This document shows positions 1 through 8,221 of a DNA stretch of 64,000 nucleotides, in pieces. Under the pieces are notes generated by a model, which was not told the origin of the DNA, made no database searches, and worked only from the letters and a program-made list of their open reading frames with translations. The position numbers and the translations under genes were made by a program. This stretch comes from Streptomyces sp. AP-93 (lineage in GTDB: Bacteria > Actinomycetota > Actinomycetes > Streptomycetales > Streptomycetaceae): contig NZ_JALGBX010000002.1 of the NCBI RefSeq assembly GCF_022808175.1, positions 248,001-312,000 of the forward strand. The letters are read 5' to 3'. Every line of letters starts with the position of its first letter. Within the stretch, counting starts at the first letter, position 1.

Positions 1-480
1 GCGTTCGCGGACCGTCAGGTCCTCCAAGGCCGTGCCGTTGTCGGTGGGGAGCGGCTGGGTGACGTATCGGTTGATCAGTTTGCGGGTGATGGAGGGTGCG
101 AGGAGGGCGTCACCGCGCGCGGCCACGCGGACGGCGTGCAGGAAGTCCTCCGGAAGGATGTCCTTGACGAGGAATCCGGCGGCGCCTGCGGACAGGGCGT
201 CGAAGACGTACTCGTCCAGGCCGTAGTTGGTGAGGATGACGACGCGGACGCCGGTCAGTGCCGGGTCGGCCGCGATGCGCCGGGTCGTCTCGATGCCGTC
301 GAGGACCGGCATCTGGATGTCGATGAGGGCGACGTCGGGCAGGAGTTCCCTGGCGAGCGCCAGGCCTTCCCGGCCGTTGGCGGCTTCGGCCACGACCTCG
401 ATGTCGTCCTCGAGGTCGAGGAACGCGCGGAATCCGCTGCGGATGAGCGCCTGGTCGTCGACCAGCAGGACACGGATCAC
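1..480 (-). CDS. NarL/FixJ-type response regulator (3' end beyond window)
   Basis: Reading from a GTG at 480, 160 residues are visible. They form a complete CheY-like receiver domain: acidic pair D9-D10, phospho-acceptor D54 in LIDIQMP, T84 in ILTNYG and K106 in FLVKD. The start of a LuxR/GerE DNA-binding domain (LTVRER) runs off the left edge, so the protein is partial. The GTG overlaps the stop of the upstream histidine kinase gene by four bases (GTGA), which implies translational coupling and a cognate pair. The family normally activates or represses promoters after phosphorylation by the partner kinase. The target genes cannot be told from the sequence. Confidence 0.93.
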   Translation of the reverse strand, partial: MIRVLLVDDQALIRSGFRAFLDLEDDIEVVAEAANGREGLALARELLPDVALIDIQMPVLDGIETTRRIAADPALTGVRVVILTNYGLDEYVFDALSAGAAGFLVKDILPEDFLHAVRVAARGDALLAPSITRKLINRYVTQPLPTDNGTALEDLTVRER

Positions 481-1607
481 GAGGCGCGCTCCACGGGGAG
501 TTCGGCCCGGACGGTGAAACCGCCCGCCTCACGCGGTGCGGCCCGGAGGCGACCACCGAGGGCGGTGACGCGTTCGCGCATCCCGAGCAGTCCGATGCCG
601 GGCACCGGGACGGAGTCCGGCGTGGCCTTGCCGTTGTCGTCGACCCGGAGGGCGACGGCGTCCGGACGGTAGTCGATGTGGATCGATGCCGTGGTGGCGT
701 CCGCGTGACGGGCGATGTTGGTGAGGGACTCCTGGACGATCCGGTAGACCGTACGGCCCACCGCGGCGGGTACGTCGTGCTGCCGGCCCCGGATCGTCAG
801 GGTCGCGCGGACACCGGCGGTCCTGCCGGCCCGTTCCACCAGTTCGGGGATGTGATCGAGGCCGTGCGGTGGGGTGGTGTCGTCGTCGCGCAGGGCCTCC
901 AGGGTGGCCCGGAGCTCCCGGGACGCCTCCCGGCCGGCCTCCCGGATGGCGAGGAGGGCCTCCGGGACCTCTTCGCCGCGCTTGCGGGCCACGTGGACGG
1001 CGGCTTCGGACTGCACCTTGATGACCGAGATCTGATGGGTGAGCGAATCGTGCAGCTCCCGCGCGATGTGCAGCCGCTCCTCGTCGGCGCGACGCCGCGC
1101 GGCCTCCTCGCGGGTGCGCTCGGCTTCGTCGGCCCGCTGCTCGGCCTGCCGGAGGGCTTCACCGGCGGCTGCGGCCGCGATGAGCCAGGCGATCTGGAGG
1201 GCGCCCCGGGCCTGCGCGAACGCCTCGCCCGTGTCGTGCGGGCCCGAGACGAGGGCCGCGAGGGGGAGGGCGGCGAGCACGGCCACGCTCACCGCCACCG
1301 TGACGATGCGGTGTCCCGCCCGCATGGCCGCGTACACCGCGAAGAGGAACGCGACGGCGGCCACGTCGAAGCCCGCCGCCTGGTAGCCCACCGCGCAGAG
1401 CCCGGTGACGGCGAGGACGGCGACCGGCGCCCGGCGGCCCGCGGCCAGCGCCAGGCCGCCGACCGCCAACAGCGCGTAGCCGAGCAGGCCGAGGCCCGTG
1501 GCGGAGTGCTGCCCCGACAGACCGGTGACCAGCAGCGCCGCCGCCACGCCCAGGGCGATCAGCCAGTCCCTGACACCGGCCCGTACGCGGAACCGTCCTT
1601 TGCTCAT
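477..1607 (-). CDS. NarL-family sensor histidine kinase (HisKA_3)
   Basis: A 376-residue membrane sensor kinase. Residues 1-145 form several hydrophobic segments without a recognisable large sensor domain. The dimerisation/phospho-acceptor box follows (RLHIARELHDSLTHQ, phospho-His about 186), then a HATPase_c domain with N box ESLTNIARHA, DDNG and GIGLLGMRER. The reading frame extends upstream to 1775, but ATG 1607 gives the usual N-terminus directly before the first transmembrane helix. Its stop overlaps the GTG of the response regulator. It probably autophosphorylates and passes phosphate to D54 of that partner; the signal is unknown. Confidence 0.9.
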   Translation of the reverse strand: MSKGRFRVRAGVRDWLIALGVAAALLVTGLSGQHSATGLGLLGYALLAVGGLALAAGRRAPVAVLAVTGLCAVGYQAAGFDVAAVAFLFAVYAAMRAGHRIVTVAVSVAVLAALPLAALVSGPHDTGEAFAQARGALQIAWLIAAAAAGEALRQAEQRADEAERTREEAARRRADEERLHIARELHDSLTHQISVIKVQSEAAVHVARKRGEEVPEALLAIREAGREASRELRATLEALRDDDTTPPHGLDHIPELVERAGRTAGVRATLTIRGRQHDVPAAVGRTVYRIVQESLTNIARHADATTASIHIDYRPDAVALRVDDNGKATPDSVPVPGIGLLGMRERVTALGGRLRAAPREAGGFTVRAELPVERAS

Positions 1608-1804
1608 GCGCGCACCGTAGCCCGTGGCCTCCGCGGGCGGATCCCGCTCCCGGACGAGCGGACGGCTACCACGCACGCAGTAGCTCCGCGGCACCTGCCG
1701 CGGGCGCGGTAGCGCGAAGTGTCTGCGGCTGCCGGACGACGTCCCGGGGCCCGGGCCGACATGCTCCCACCACATCCATTCGTGGGAAGAGAAGGAGCAT
1801 CCTG

Positions 1805-2149
1805 ATGTCCGCTCACCGCCTGTTCGCCGCCGGTGTCACCGAGTTCGGCCTGGGGAGGCTCGGAGCCACCACCGGCGGGCTGTTGGGTCTGGCCGCCGTG
1901 ATCGTCGCCGTGCTGGCGGTGACCCGGCCCGCCGGTCGTCCCGGCACCGCCAACGGCTCACTCGGAGCCGCGGCGGCCGTCGTCGCGGGGCTGGTCGCCA
2001 CCGTCCTCGGCGGGCTGGTCGCGGCCACCGCCGACGGTGGACTCGGCACCGGCAACGGGCTGGGTGGCGCCTACGTGGCCCTGCTGCTCGGGCTGGCCGG
2101 CACGGCATTGGGCGGGCGGGCACTGATCCACTCCCGCCGGCCCCGCTGA
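1805..2149 (+). CDS. small membrane protein, DUF6223-like
   Basis: A 114-residue protein with three hydrophobic, Ala/Gly/Leu/Val-rich segments (about 24-40, 54-73 and 88-106) separated by short polar loops, ending in a basic tail (HSRRPR). A GGAG lies about 7 bases before the ATG. It is divergent from the two-component pair, across a roughly 200-bp intergenic region, and convergent with the sigma factor gene. The pattern matches the small integral membrane proteins called DUF6223 in streptomycetes (recognised from memory, not searched). No function is known. It could be a target of the divergent two-component system, but nothing in the sequence proves it. Confidence 0.7.
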   Translation: MSAHRLFAAGVTEFGLGRLGATTGGLLGLAAVIVAVLAVTRPAGRPGTANGSLGAAAAVVAGLVATVLGGLVAATADGGLGTGNGLGGAYVALLLGLAGTALGGRALIHSRRPR

Positions 2150-2165
2150 CCAGGCCCGCCCGATG

Positions 2166-3122
2166 TCACCACTCGGCGATCAGCGGCGTCCCCGGCGCGT
2201 GCCGCCGCCAGGCTTCGGCGAGGCGGACGAGGCGGGCGGGGGCGGCGATGCCGCGCACCGCTGCGATCTTGTCGTCGGTGACCTCGAAGGTCACGGCGCC
2301 CAGGACCTGGTCGCCGAGGACGAAGAGGACGGCGGGGGCGTCGTTGACGACCGCGTAGTGGAGGGCCGTCGCGCCGCCGGCGAGCCGCTGCTTCGCGGGG
2401 GTGGACTTGAAGCCGCCCCGCATGACGGCGGCCACGCGCTGCGGAGTGTCGTACCGCAGCAGCTTCTCGGCCAGGCCGGCGCCGTCGGAGAGTGCGATCA
2501 CGTCGTCGGTGAGCAGTGACACCAGCCGTTCGGTGCGGCCCGAGGTGGCAGCGGCGAGGAACTCCTCGACGATCCTGCGGGCGGACGCCGGGTCGACGTC
2601 GCCGGCGCCGCGGCGGCGCGTGGCGGTGACGCGGGTCCGGGCACGGTGCAGGTGCTGCTGGCTCGCGGACTCGGTGATGTCGAGGATCTCGGCGATCTCC
2701 GCGTGGCCGTACGAGAACGCCTCGCGCAGGATGTAGACGGCCCGCTCGACGGGTGACAGGCGCTCCATGACGGTCAGCACGGCCAGGGAGACCGATTCGC
2801 GCTGCTCGAAGGTGTCGGCCGGGCCGAGCATCGGGTCGCCCTCGAGGAGCAGTTCGGGGAACCAGGCGCCGACGGTGCGTTCGCGGCGGGCCTGTGCCGA
2901 GCGGAGCCGGTCGAGGCACAGGTTCGTCACGACCTTGGTCAGCCAGGCTTCCGGCACCTTGATCCGCTGCCGGTCGGCGGCCTGCCAGTGCAAGAACGCG
3001 TCCTGCACGGCGTCCTGGGCATCGGCGGCGGAGCCCAGCAGACGGTAGGCCAGCGAGGCCAGCCGGTTCCGGCTGGCCTCGAACCGGCTGGTGTCGAAGC
3101 GGTCAACGCCCGTACTGTCCAT
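2166..3122 (-). CDS. ECF sigma factor with SnoaL-like C-terminal domain (SigJ/ECF41 type)
   Basis: A 318-residue extracytoplasmic-function sigma factor. Region 2 spans about 15-85 (AYRLLGSAADAQDAVQDAF) and region 4 about 115-170 (LSPVERAVYILREAF, then the recognition helix ESASQQHLHRAR). A roughly 130-residue NTF2/SnoaL-like extension typical of ECF41 factors follows. That extension normally controls activity through DGGGK and NPDKL motifs; here they read DGAG (213-216) and an unrelated stretch ending PARLVRL. ATG 3122 was preferred over GTG 3131 because AGGGTGA sits just before it. It lies 18 bp after the FAD oxidoreductase gene in the same direction, the usual ECF41 layout in which the sigma factor serves its neighbour's promoter. 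Confidence 0.9.
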   Translation of the reverse strand: MDSTGVDRFDTSRFEASRNRLASLAYRLLGSAADAQDAVQDAFLHWQAADRQRIKVPEAWLTKVVTNLCLDRLRSAQARRERTVGAWFPELLLEGDPMLGPADTFEQRESVSLAVLTVMERLSPVERAVYILREAFSYGHAEIAEILDITESASQQHLHRARTRVTATRRRGAGDVDPASARRIVEEFLAAATSGRTERLVSLLTDDVIALSDGAGLAEKLLRYDTPQRVAAVMRGGFKSTPAKQRLAGGATALHYAVVNDAPAVLFVLGDQVLGAVTFEVTDDKIAAVRGIAAPARLVRLAEAWRRHAPGTPLIAEW

Positions 3123-3140
3123 GCGAGTCACCCTAGGCGG

Positions 3141-4367
3141 CTACGCAACCGCCTTGTGCGCGGGGGCTTTCGGCTCGTACGGGGCGTGGTTCTCCGTGGG
3201 CCCGGCCGGTGCGGCGGTCAGGCGGCGCCGGCGCTTGGGGATGCAGAACGTCGGGTGGGAGTTGGCCCACAGCGAGACCTTGAGGATGCCCTCCTTGATC
3301 CGCGCGGCCCCCCGGCCGCCCATGAACTTCGGCTTCACCCGCGCTTCGTGGTCGACCAGCTGCATGATTCCGTCCCGCCGCCCGAGGCTGATGTGGTTGC
3401 CGAGGTAGTCGAGCTTGACGTGTCCGACCTTGCTGCCCGTCAGACGTCCCACGATGGCCTTCACGGCCTGCATGCCGGTGTAACCGGCCGAGGCGCAGGA
3501 CATCGGCAGCGGCCGGCCGTTCTCGCCGATCGTGAAGACGCTGTCGCCGGCTGCGTAGACGTTCGGGTGCGAGAGCGAGCGCATGGTGCGGTCGACGAGG
3601 ATCCGGCCGTTCTCGGTGACCTCCAGCCCGGCCGCGGCGGCGATGGGGTCGACCGCGAACCCGGCCGTCCACACGGTGGCCTCGGACGTCAGGGCGGTGC
3701 CGTCGGCGCACAGCACCCGCGTCGCTTCGACGGCGTCGACGCCGGTGTGCTCCAGGACGGTGATGCCCAGCCGGTCGCAGGCCTGGCGCAGGTGGGTGCG
3801 GGCTCCGGCGGAGAGCTGGGCTCCCAGCTCTCCGCGGGCGACCAGCGTCACCGACAGTCCGGGCCGGGATTCGGCGATCTCGGTGGCGGCCTCGATGCCG
3901 GTCAGCCCGTCGCCGACGACCAGCACGTTCCCGCCTTCCCCGAGTCCGGCCAGGCGCTCGCGCAGGCGCAGCGCCGAGGGCCGGGCGGACACGTCGAAGG
4001 CGTGCTCGGCGGCGCCGGGGACACCGCGGTCGTCTCCGTGGCTGCCGAGCGCGTAGAGGAGGGTGTCGTAGCCGAGTTCCCCATCGCCGTCCGCGTCGGC
4101 CACGGCGACGACCTGGCGGCCGGGGTCGATGGAGGTGACCCGGGCCAGGCGCAGCCGGATCGCCGTGCCCGCGAAGACGTCGGCGAGCTTCCGGGTCTCG
4201 ATGTCCTGGCCGGCCGCGACCTGGTGCAGCCGGAGCCGCTCGACGAAGTACGGCACGGCGTTGACCACGGTGATCTCGGTGTCCTCCGGCGACAGCCGAC
4301 GGGCCAGGTTCCCGGCCACGTGGGCCCCGGCGTAGCCGGCACCGAGGACGAGGATGCGGTGCTTCAT
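3141..4367 (-). CDS. NDH-2-like NAD(P)/FAD-dependent oxidoreductase
   Basis: A 408-residue pyridine-nucleotide-disulfide-type flavoprotein. It has an N-terminal FAD-binding motif (VLGAGYAGAHVAGNLA, residues 5-20), a second Rossmann motif for NAD(P)H (VVGDGLTGIEAA) and a late FAD-contact motif (NVYAAGDS). There is no redox-active CxxC pair, consistent with type II NADH dehydrogenase-like enzymes. ATG 4367 follows AGGAG at a normal distance. It is first in an operon with the ECF41-type sigma factor, and oxidoreductases are among the usual partners of ECF41 factors. The substrate (quinone or other acceptor) is not determined. Its 5' region carries two striking inverted repeats. Confidence 0.88.
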   Translation of the reverse strand: MKHRILVLGAGYAGAHVAGNLARRLSPEDTEITVVNAVPYFVERLRLHQVAAGQDIETRKLADVFAGTAIRLRLARVTSIDPGRQVVAVADADGDGELGYDTLLYALGSHGDDRGVPGAAEHAFDVSARPSALRLRERLAGLGEGGNVLVVGDGLTGIEAATEIAESRPGLSVTLVARGELGAQLSAGARTHLRQACDRLGITVLEHTGVDAVEATRVLCADGTALTSEATVWTAGFAVDPIAAAAGLEVTENGRILVDRTMRSLSHPNVYAAGDSVFTIGENGRPLPMSCASAGYTGMQAVKAIVGRLTGSKVGHVKLDYLGNHISLGRRDGIMQLVDHEARVKPKFMGGRGAARIKEGILKVSLWANSHPTFCIPKRRRRLTAAPAGPTENHAPYEPKAPAHKAVA

Positions 4368-4379
4368 GTGTTGCTCCTG

Positions 4380-4424
4380 TCGGTTCGCTGGGCTCTCGGT
4401 GACTTGAGCGGGACAGCGAACCGA
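4380..4424 (-). promoter_or_regulatory. 11-bp inverted repeat in the oxidoreductase leader
   Basis: TCGGTTCGCTG (4380-4390) and CAGCGAACCGA (4414-4424) are perfect inverted copies separated by 23 bp, ending 13 bp before the oxidoreductase ATG, next to the SD. In RNA this makes a long hairpin beside the ribosome site. As DNA it could be an operator. Which applies is inference. Confidence 0.6.
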
Positions 4425-4437
4425 TTCCTGACAGGAA
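4425..4437. promoter_or_regulatory. 13-bp palindrome next to the hairpin
   Basis: ttcctgacaggaa is a perfect palindrome with one central base. It directly abuts the 11-bp inverted repeat and is followed by a partial copy (atcctgt). It lies where the promoter of the oxidoreductase-sigma operon should be, so it may be an operator. Confidence 0.45.
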
Positions 4438-4567
4438 CATCCTGTGACGTGGGCCACACAGCGGCGGGGTCGCCGCCACCCTCCTTCGCTGGGCCGTACG
4501 GGCGACCTTCCCAGACGCCGACACCCTCATGGCGCCACCGGCCGCGCGGGTAGCGCCATAAAAGCCT

Positions 4568-4607
4568 CGCCGTGGTGCCATTGATGTGCCATCATGGCAC
4601 CACGGCG
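4568..4607. promoter_or_regulatory. 14-bp inverted repeat upstream of the GtrA-like gene
   Basis: CGCCGTGGTGCCAT (4568-4581) and ATGGCACCACGGCG (4594-4607) are perfect inverted copies with a 12-bp spacer. The spacer holds a third GTGCCAT (4586-4592), so two overlapping palindromes are possible. It lies about 70 bp upstream of the 4678 ATG in the divergent 310-bp gap between the oxidoreductase and GtrA-like genes. An operator for a dimeric repressor is the simplest reading. No gene occupies the rest of the gap. Confidence 0.6.
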
Positions 4608-4677
4608 GCGCGCCACGTGGCCCGCGGCCCACAGTCCGCACGCACGTTCACGAAGTCGCCGTCGGAGGGGTTGGATC

Positions 4678-5208
4678 ATGGAGACAGTGCAGAGCCGGAA
4701 GCAGGGGGCGTCCGGCGCCTTCACCGCCTTCTCCCGCTTCGTGCTCCTCGGCGGAGGGGTGGGGACGGCCTCCAGCTTCGCCGTCGCGGCCCTCGCCTCC
4801 TGGATTCCCTGGATCCTGGCCAACGCCCTGATCACCGTGGTCTCCACGCTCCTCGCCACCGAACTGCACGCCCGCTTCACCTTCGGCGCCGGCGGGCGGG
4901 CGACCCGGCGCCAGCATGCGCAGTCGGCCGGATCCGCGGCCGCCGCGTACGCGGTGACCTGCGCGGCGATGCTCGTGCTGCGGCAGCTCGACACGTCGCC
5001 CAGTGCCCTGCGCGAACAGGTCGTCTACCTGTCCGCCTCCGCGCTCGCCGGTGCCGCGCGGTTCGCGGTGCTGCGCCTCGTCGTCTTCGCGCAGCACCGC
5101 TCGCAGACGGCGGCCGCCGCCCGTACCGCCGTCCCCGCCCCCGTTCCCGCGACCGTGGCCCGCGCCTCGGCCCCGGCCGGCCCCACGGACCTCTGCCGCG
5201 CGGCCTGA
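4678..5208 (+). CDS. GtrA-like family membrane protein
   Basis: A 176-residue protein with four hydrophobic segments. The N-terminus has the GtrA signature (FSRFVLLGGGVGTASSFAVA) and a later SASALAGAARFAVLRLVVF segment matches the closing helix of the family. A long Ala/Pro/Val tail (about 140-176) has no recognisable domain. ATG 4678 follows GGAGGGG. GtrA-like proteins are thought to flip polyprenol-linked sugars or to assist cell-surface polysaccharide synthesis. No glycosyltransferase sits next to it here, so the substrate is unknown. Regulation may involve the large inverted repeat upstream. Confidence 0.8.
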   Translation: METVQSRKQGASGAFTAFSRFVLLGGGVGTASSFAVAALASWIPWILANALITVVSTLLATELHARFTFGAGGRATRRQHAQSAGSAAAAYAVTCAAMLVLRQLDTSPSALREQVVYLSASALAGAARFAVLRLVVFAQHRSQTAAAARTAVPAPVPATVARASAPAGPTDLCRAA

Positions 5209-5250
5209 TCCCGTACCGCCGGGGCCTCAGGGCCGAAGGGCCTCAGGACA

Positions 5251-7080
5251 TCAGGGCGTGACGATCGGGAAGGCGGGATCGGGCTTCGTCACGTAGGAGA
5301 ACAGGCGGCTGAGGAGGGCCGGGGATCCGGTGGTGGAGATCGTGTCCGGGGCCCGGCCCGCCAGGACGGCCAGCAGCTGGGGTTTGGTGAGCGTGAGGGT
5401 CAGGCCCGCCTCGGTGCGGGGTTCGGTGACGGTGCGGTGGGTGAGGGCGCCGTTGTGGAGGGTGAGACGGTGGCGGCGGCCCTCGTCGGTGAGGACGAGG
5501 TCGATGGTGAGGTCCTCGTCCCAGGCCCGGGGACCGTCGATCCGGACGGCGATCGAGTCGATGAGCATCTCGGTGGTCAGGGCCATCGCCATCTCGGGGT
5601 TGGCCGTGTCGAGCAGGGCCGCGTTCTCGCCCTGACGCAGTTCCATGGCGGAGGTCAGGTAGAAGTTGCGCCAGGGGCCGTTCTCCGCGCCGTAGCCGAG
5701 CTTCTCGTACACGGCCGCGAGGGTCTCCTTGGCGTCCGTACGGCCCGGCGCGGCGAAGACCAGGTGGTTGAGGAGGGTGGCCGCGAAGCGGAGGTCGCCG
5801 GAGTCGGCGTAGGCGCGGGCCTTCGTCAAGGTCTCCTCGCGGCCGCCCATCGACTCGACGTAGCGCTCGGCGAGTTCGACGGGCGGGTGCTCCCAGAGGG
5901 TCGCGACGTTGCCGTTGAACCAGCCGAGGTAGCGCTGGTAGATCGCCTTGACGTTGTGGGAGAGGGAGCCGTAATAGCCGCGCGCGTGCCAGGAGTTCTC
6001 CAGGGCGGGCGGCAGTTGCAGTTCCTCGGCTATCTCGGGTCCCGTGAGGCCGTCGTTGAGCAGGCGCAGGGTCTGGTCGTGCATGTACGCGTACAGGTCG
6101 CGCTGGGCGGAGAGGAACGCGACGACGTTCTCCCGGCCCCAGGTGGGCCAGTGGTGGGAGGCGAAGGCCACGTCGTAGCCGTCGCCGAAGTAGTCGATCG
6201 CCTCGTCGAGGTAGCGCGACCAGATCCGGGAGTCGCGGACCACGGCGCCGCGCAGGGTCAGGATGTTGTGCATGTTGTGCGTGGCGTTCTCCGCCAGGCA
6301 CAGCGCCCGCCTGTCCGGGAAGAGGAAGTTCATCTCGGCCGGCGCCTCGGTGCCGGGGGTGAGCTGGAAGACGATCCGCACGCCGTCGACCGTCTCCTCC
6401 TGCCCCGTGGAGGTGATGTCCACGGTGGGCGGGATGAGGGTGATGGTGCCGGTGGAGGTGGTCATGCCCAGGCCGGCGCCGATCTGGCCGTCGGGGGCCT
6501 TGGGCAGCCGGTCCCCGTACATGAAGACGGCGCGGCGGGTCATGGCGTTCCCGGCGTACACGTTCTCGCTGACCGCGTGCTCCAGGAAGCCCTGGGGGGC
6601 GAGGATCGGCACGCCCTCCTCCGCGCCGCGCGGGAGCACGCCGCGGGCGCCGCCGAAGTGGTCGCCGTGCGAGTGCGTGTAGATCATGCCGGTGACCGGG
6701 CGCTCCCCCCGGTGTTCGCGGTACAGCGCGAGCGCGGCGGCGGCGGTCTCGGCGGATATGAGCGGGTCGATGACGATGACCCCGCGCTCTCCCTCGACGA
6801 GGGTCATGTTCGAGAGGTCGAGGCCCCGCACCTGGTAGATGCCGTCGGCGACCTCGTACAGGCCCTGTCTGGAGCTGAGCTGCGCCTGCCGCCACAGGCT
6901 GGGGTTCGCGGTGTCGGGGCAGTCGGCCTTCAGGAAGCCGTAGGCGTCGTTGTCCCAGACGGTGCGGCCCTCGGCGCCCTTGACCACGGCGGGCACGAGT
7001 GCGCCGATGAATCCGCGGTCGGCGTTCTCGAAGTCGGTCACGTCCTCAAATGGGAGGCTCTCAAAGGGGAGGTTGGCCAT
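5251..7080 (-). CDS. alkyl/aryl-sulfatase, metallo-beta-lactamase fold (SdsA1/BDS1 type)
   Basis: A 609-residue protein matching type III alkyl sulfatases in length and layout. An N-terminal MBL domain carries the zinc motif THSHGDH (135-141) and a second set of ligands around LAENATHNMHNILTLRG. A helical dimerisation domain follows, and the end is an SCP2-like substrate-binding domain (about 490-609). Family enzymes cleave primary alkyl sulfates such as SDS to alcohol and sulfate with a binuclear zinc site. Pseudomonas homologues are exported, but no signal peptide is seen here. ATG 7080 is preceded by GGAGCGAG; the frame extends 12 codons upstream without a better site. Confidence 0.92.
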   Translation of the reverse strand: MANLPFESLPFEDVTDFENADRGFIGALVPAVVKGAEGRTVWDNDAYGFLKADCPDTANPSLWRQAQLSSRQGLYEVADGIYQVRGLDLSNMTLVEGERGVIVIDPLISAETAAAALALYREHRGERPVTGMIYTHSHGDHFGGARGVLPRGAEEGVPILAPQGFLEHAVSENVYAGNAMTRRAVFMYGDRLPKAPDGQIGAGLGMTTSTGTITLIPPTVDITSTGQEETVDGVRIVFQLTPGTEAPAEMNFLFPDRRALCLAENATHNMHNILTLRGAVVRDSRIWSRYLDEAIDYFGDGYDVAFASHHWPTWGRENVVAFLSAQRDLYAYMHDQTLRLLNDGLTGPEIAEELQLPPALENSWHARGYYGSLSHNVKAIYQRYLGWFNGNVATLWEHPPVELAERYVESMGGREETLTKARAYADSGDLRFAATLLNHLVFAAPGRTDAKETLAAVYEKLGYGAENGPWRNFYLTSAMELRQGENAALLDTANPEMAMALTTEMLIDSIAVRIDGPRAWDEDLTIDLVLTDEGRRHRLTLHNGALTHRTVTEPRTEAGLTLTLTKPQLLAVLAGRAPDTISTTGSPALLSRLFSYVTKPDPAFPIVTP

Positions 7081-7195
7081 CTCTCGCTCCGTTCTGCGGG
7101 GGTCGACGCCGGGCATCGCCTCATCTCAACACCAGACCCGGTGGGGTGCACTTTGGGATGATGTGCGGAGAAAGATGGTTTACGAGGATGGCGGG

Positions 7196-8047
7196 TCAGC
7201 CGGGCTGCGCGAACTGTTCGGTGCCGACGACCCGGAGGAGGTTCAGGCGGTCTGCCGCGTCCGTGCCGGGCGGCGGCGTCAGGAGCAGGAGGCGCTGGTC
7301 GCCCTCCGGGGCGAGGAGCACCTGGCAGTCGAGGTCCACGGGGCCGACGACCGGGTGGATCACCCGCATGCGGGTGTGGCGGCGGACGGCGACCTCGTGC
7401 AGTTCCCACAGGGCGGTGAACTCCTCGCTGGCCTCCCGCAGCCGCTCCACCAGACGGGTGGCGGCCGGGTCCGAGGAGCGCCGCCCGACGGCCGCCCGCA
7501 GGTCCGCCACGTGGAGGCGGCTGTACTGCTCGTGTTCCCCGGCCGGGTACGCGTCCCGCGCGGACGGGTCGGCGAACCAGCGCCAGACGACGTTGCGGCC
7601 GTGCTCGGACACCGTGCACACGCCGCCCAGGAGGGTGCGGGCCAGCTCGTTCTGGGCCAGTACGTCGCCCAGGTCGCTCAGGACCTGCGCCGGAGTTCCG
7701 GGCAACGCGTCCAGCAGGTGCAGCAGGCCCGCGCCGACCTGGTCGCCGGCGAGCCGCGCGGCGGGCGGGCGGTGCCCTGCGAGCAGGTGGAGGTGGTCGC
7801 GGGCGTCGTCGCCGAGGCGCAGGGCGCGGGCCAGGGCGGACAGCATCTGCGGTGAGGGCTGCGGGCCGCGGGCCTGCTCCAGCCGGATGTAGTAGTCGGC
7901 CGACATGCCCGCGAGCTGGGCCACTTCCTCGCGTCGCAGCCCGGGCGTACGCCGCCGGGGCCCGGCGGTGAGGCCCGCGTCCTGCGGGCGCACCCGCTCG
8001 CGCGAACGGCGGAGGAAGTCGGCGAGCTCACGGCGATCGATCGTCAT
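7196..8047 (-). CDS. XRE-family regulator with MmyB-like ligand domain
   Basis: A 283-residue protein. A helix-turn-helix (LADFLRRSRERVRPQDAGL, then RRTPGLRREEVAQLAGMSADYY, about 6-75) is followed by the MmyB-type PAS-like ligand-binding domain (about 105-270). The RRTPGLRREEVA stretch is diagnostic of this actinobacterial group. ATG 8047 has AGGA 8 bases upstream; a second ATG at 8056 lies directly on that site and is less likely. MmyB-type regulators commonly control a divergent enzyme gene, and a divergent alpha/beta hydrolase starts 175 bp away. The ligand may be a fatty acid, as reported for characterised relatives, but that is inference here. Confidence 0.9.
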   Translation of the reverse strand: MTIDRRELADFLRRSRERVRPQDAGLTAGPRRRTPGLRREEVAQLAGMSADYYIRLEQARGPQPSPQMLSALARALRLGDDARDHLHLLAGHRPPAARLAGDQVGAGLLHLLDALPGTPAQVLSDLGDVLAQNELARTLLGGVCTVSEHGRNVVWRWFADPSARDAYPAGEHEQYSRLHVADLRAAVGRRSSDPAATRLVERLREASEEFTALWELHEVAVRRHTRMRVIHPVVGPVDLDCQVLLAPEGDQRLLLLTPPPGTDAADRLNLLRVVGTEQFAQPG

Positions 8048-8221
8048 GTGGATCATCCTGCCGGACCCCTGCGGCACGGTGTGTCCCGCGGTGTGCCCCG
8101 TATCCAGGGATCGCCGGTCCCAGGTTCGAGGGGTCTCTCCCGCCCCCGGCCGCGCGGCGGCAGTGTGGGCGGAGCCGGAGGGGAGACGCCCCCGGCGCCC
8201 GACGCACCAGGAGGAGCAGCC

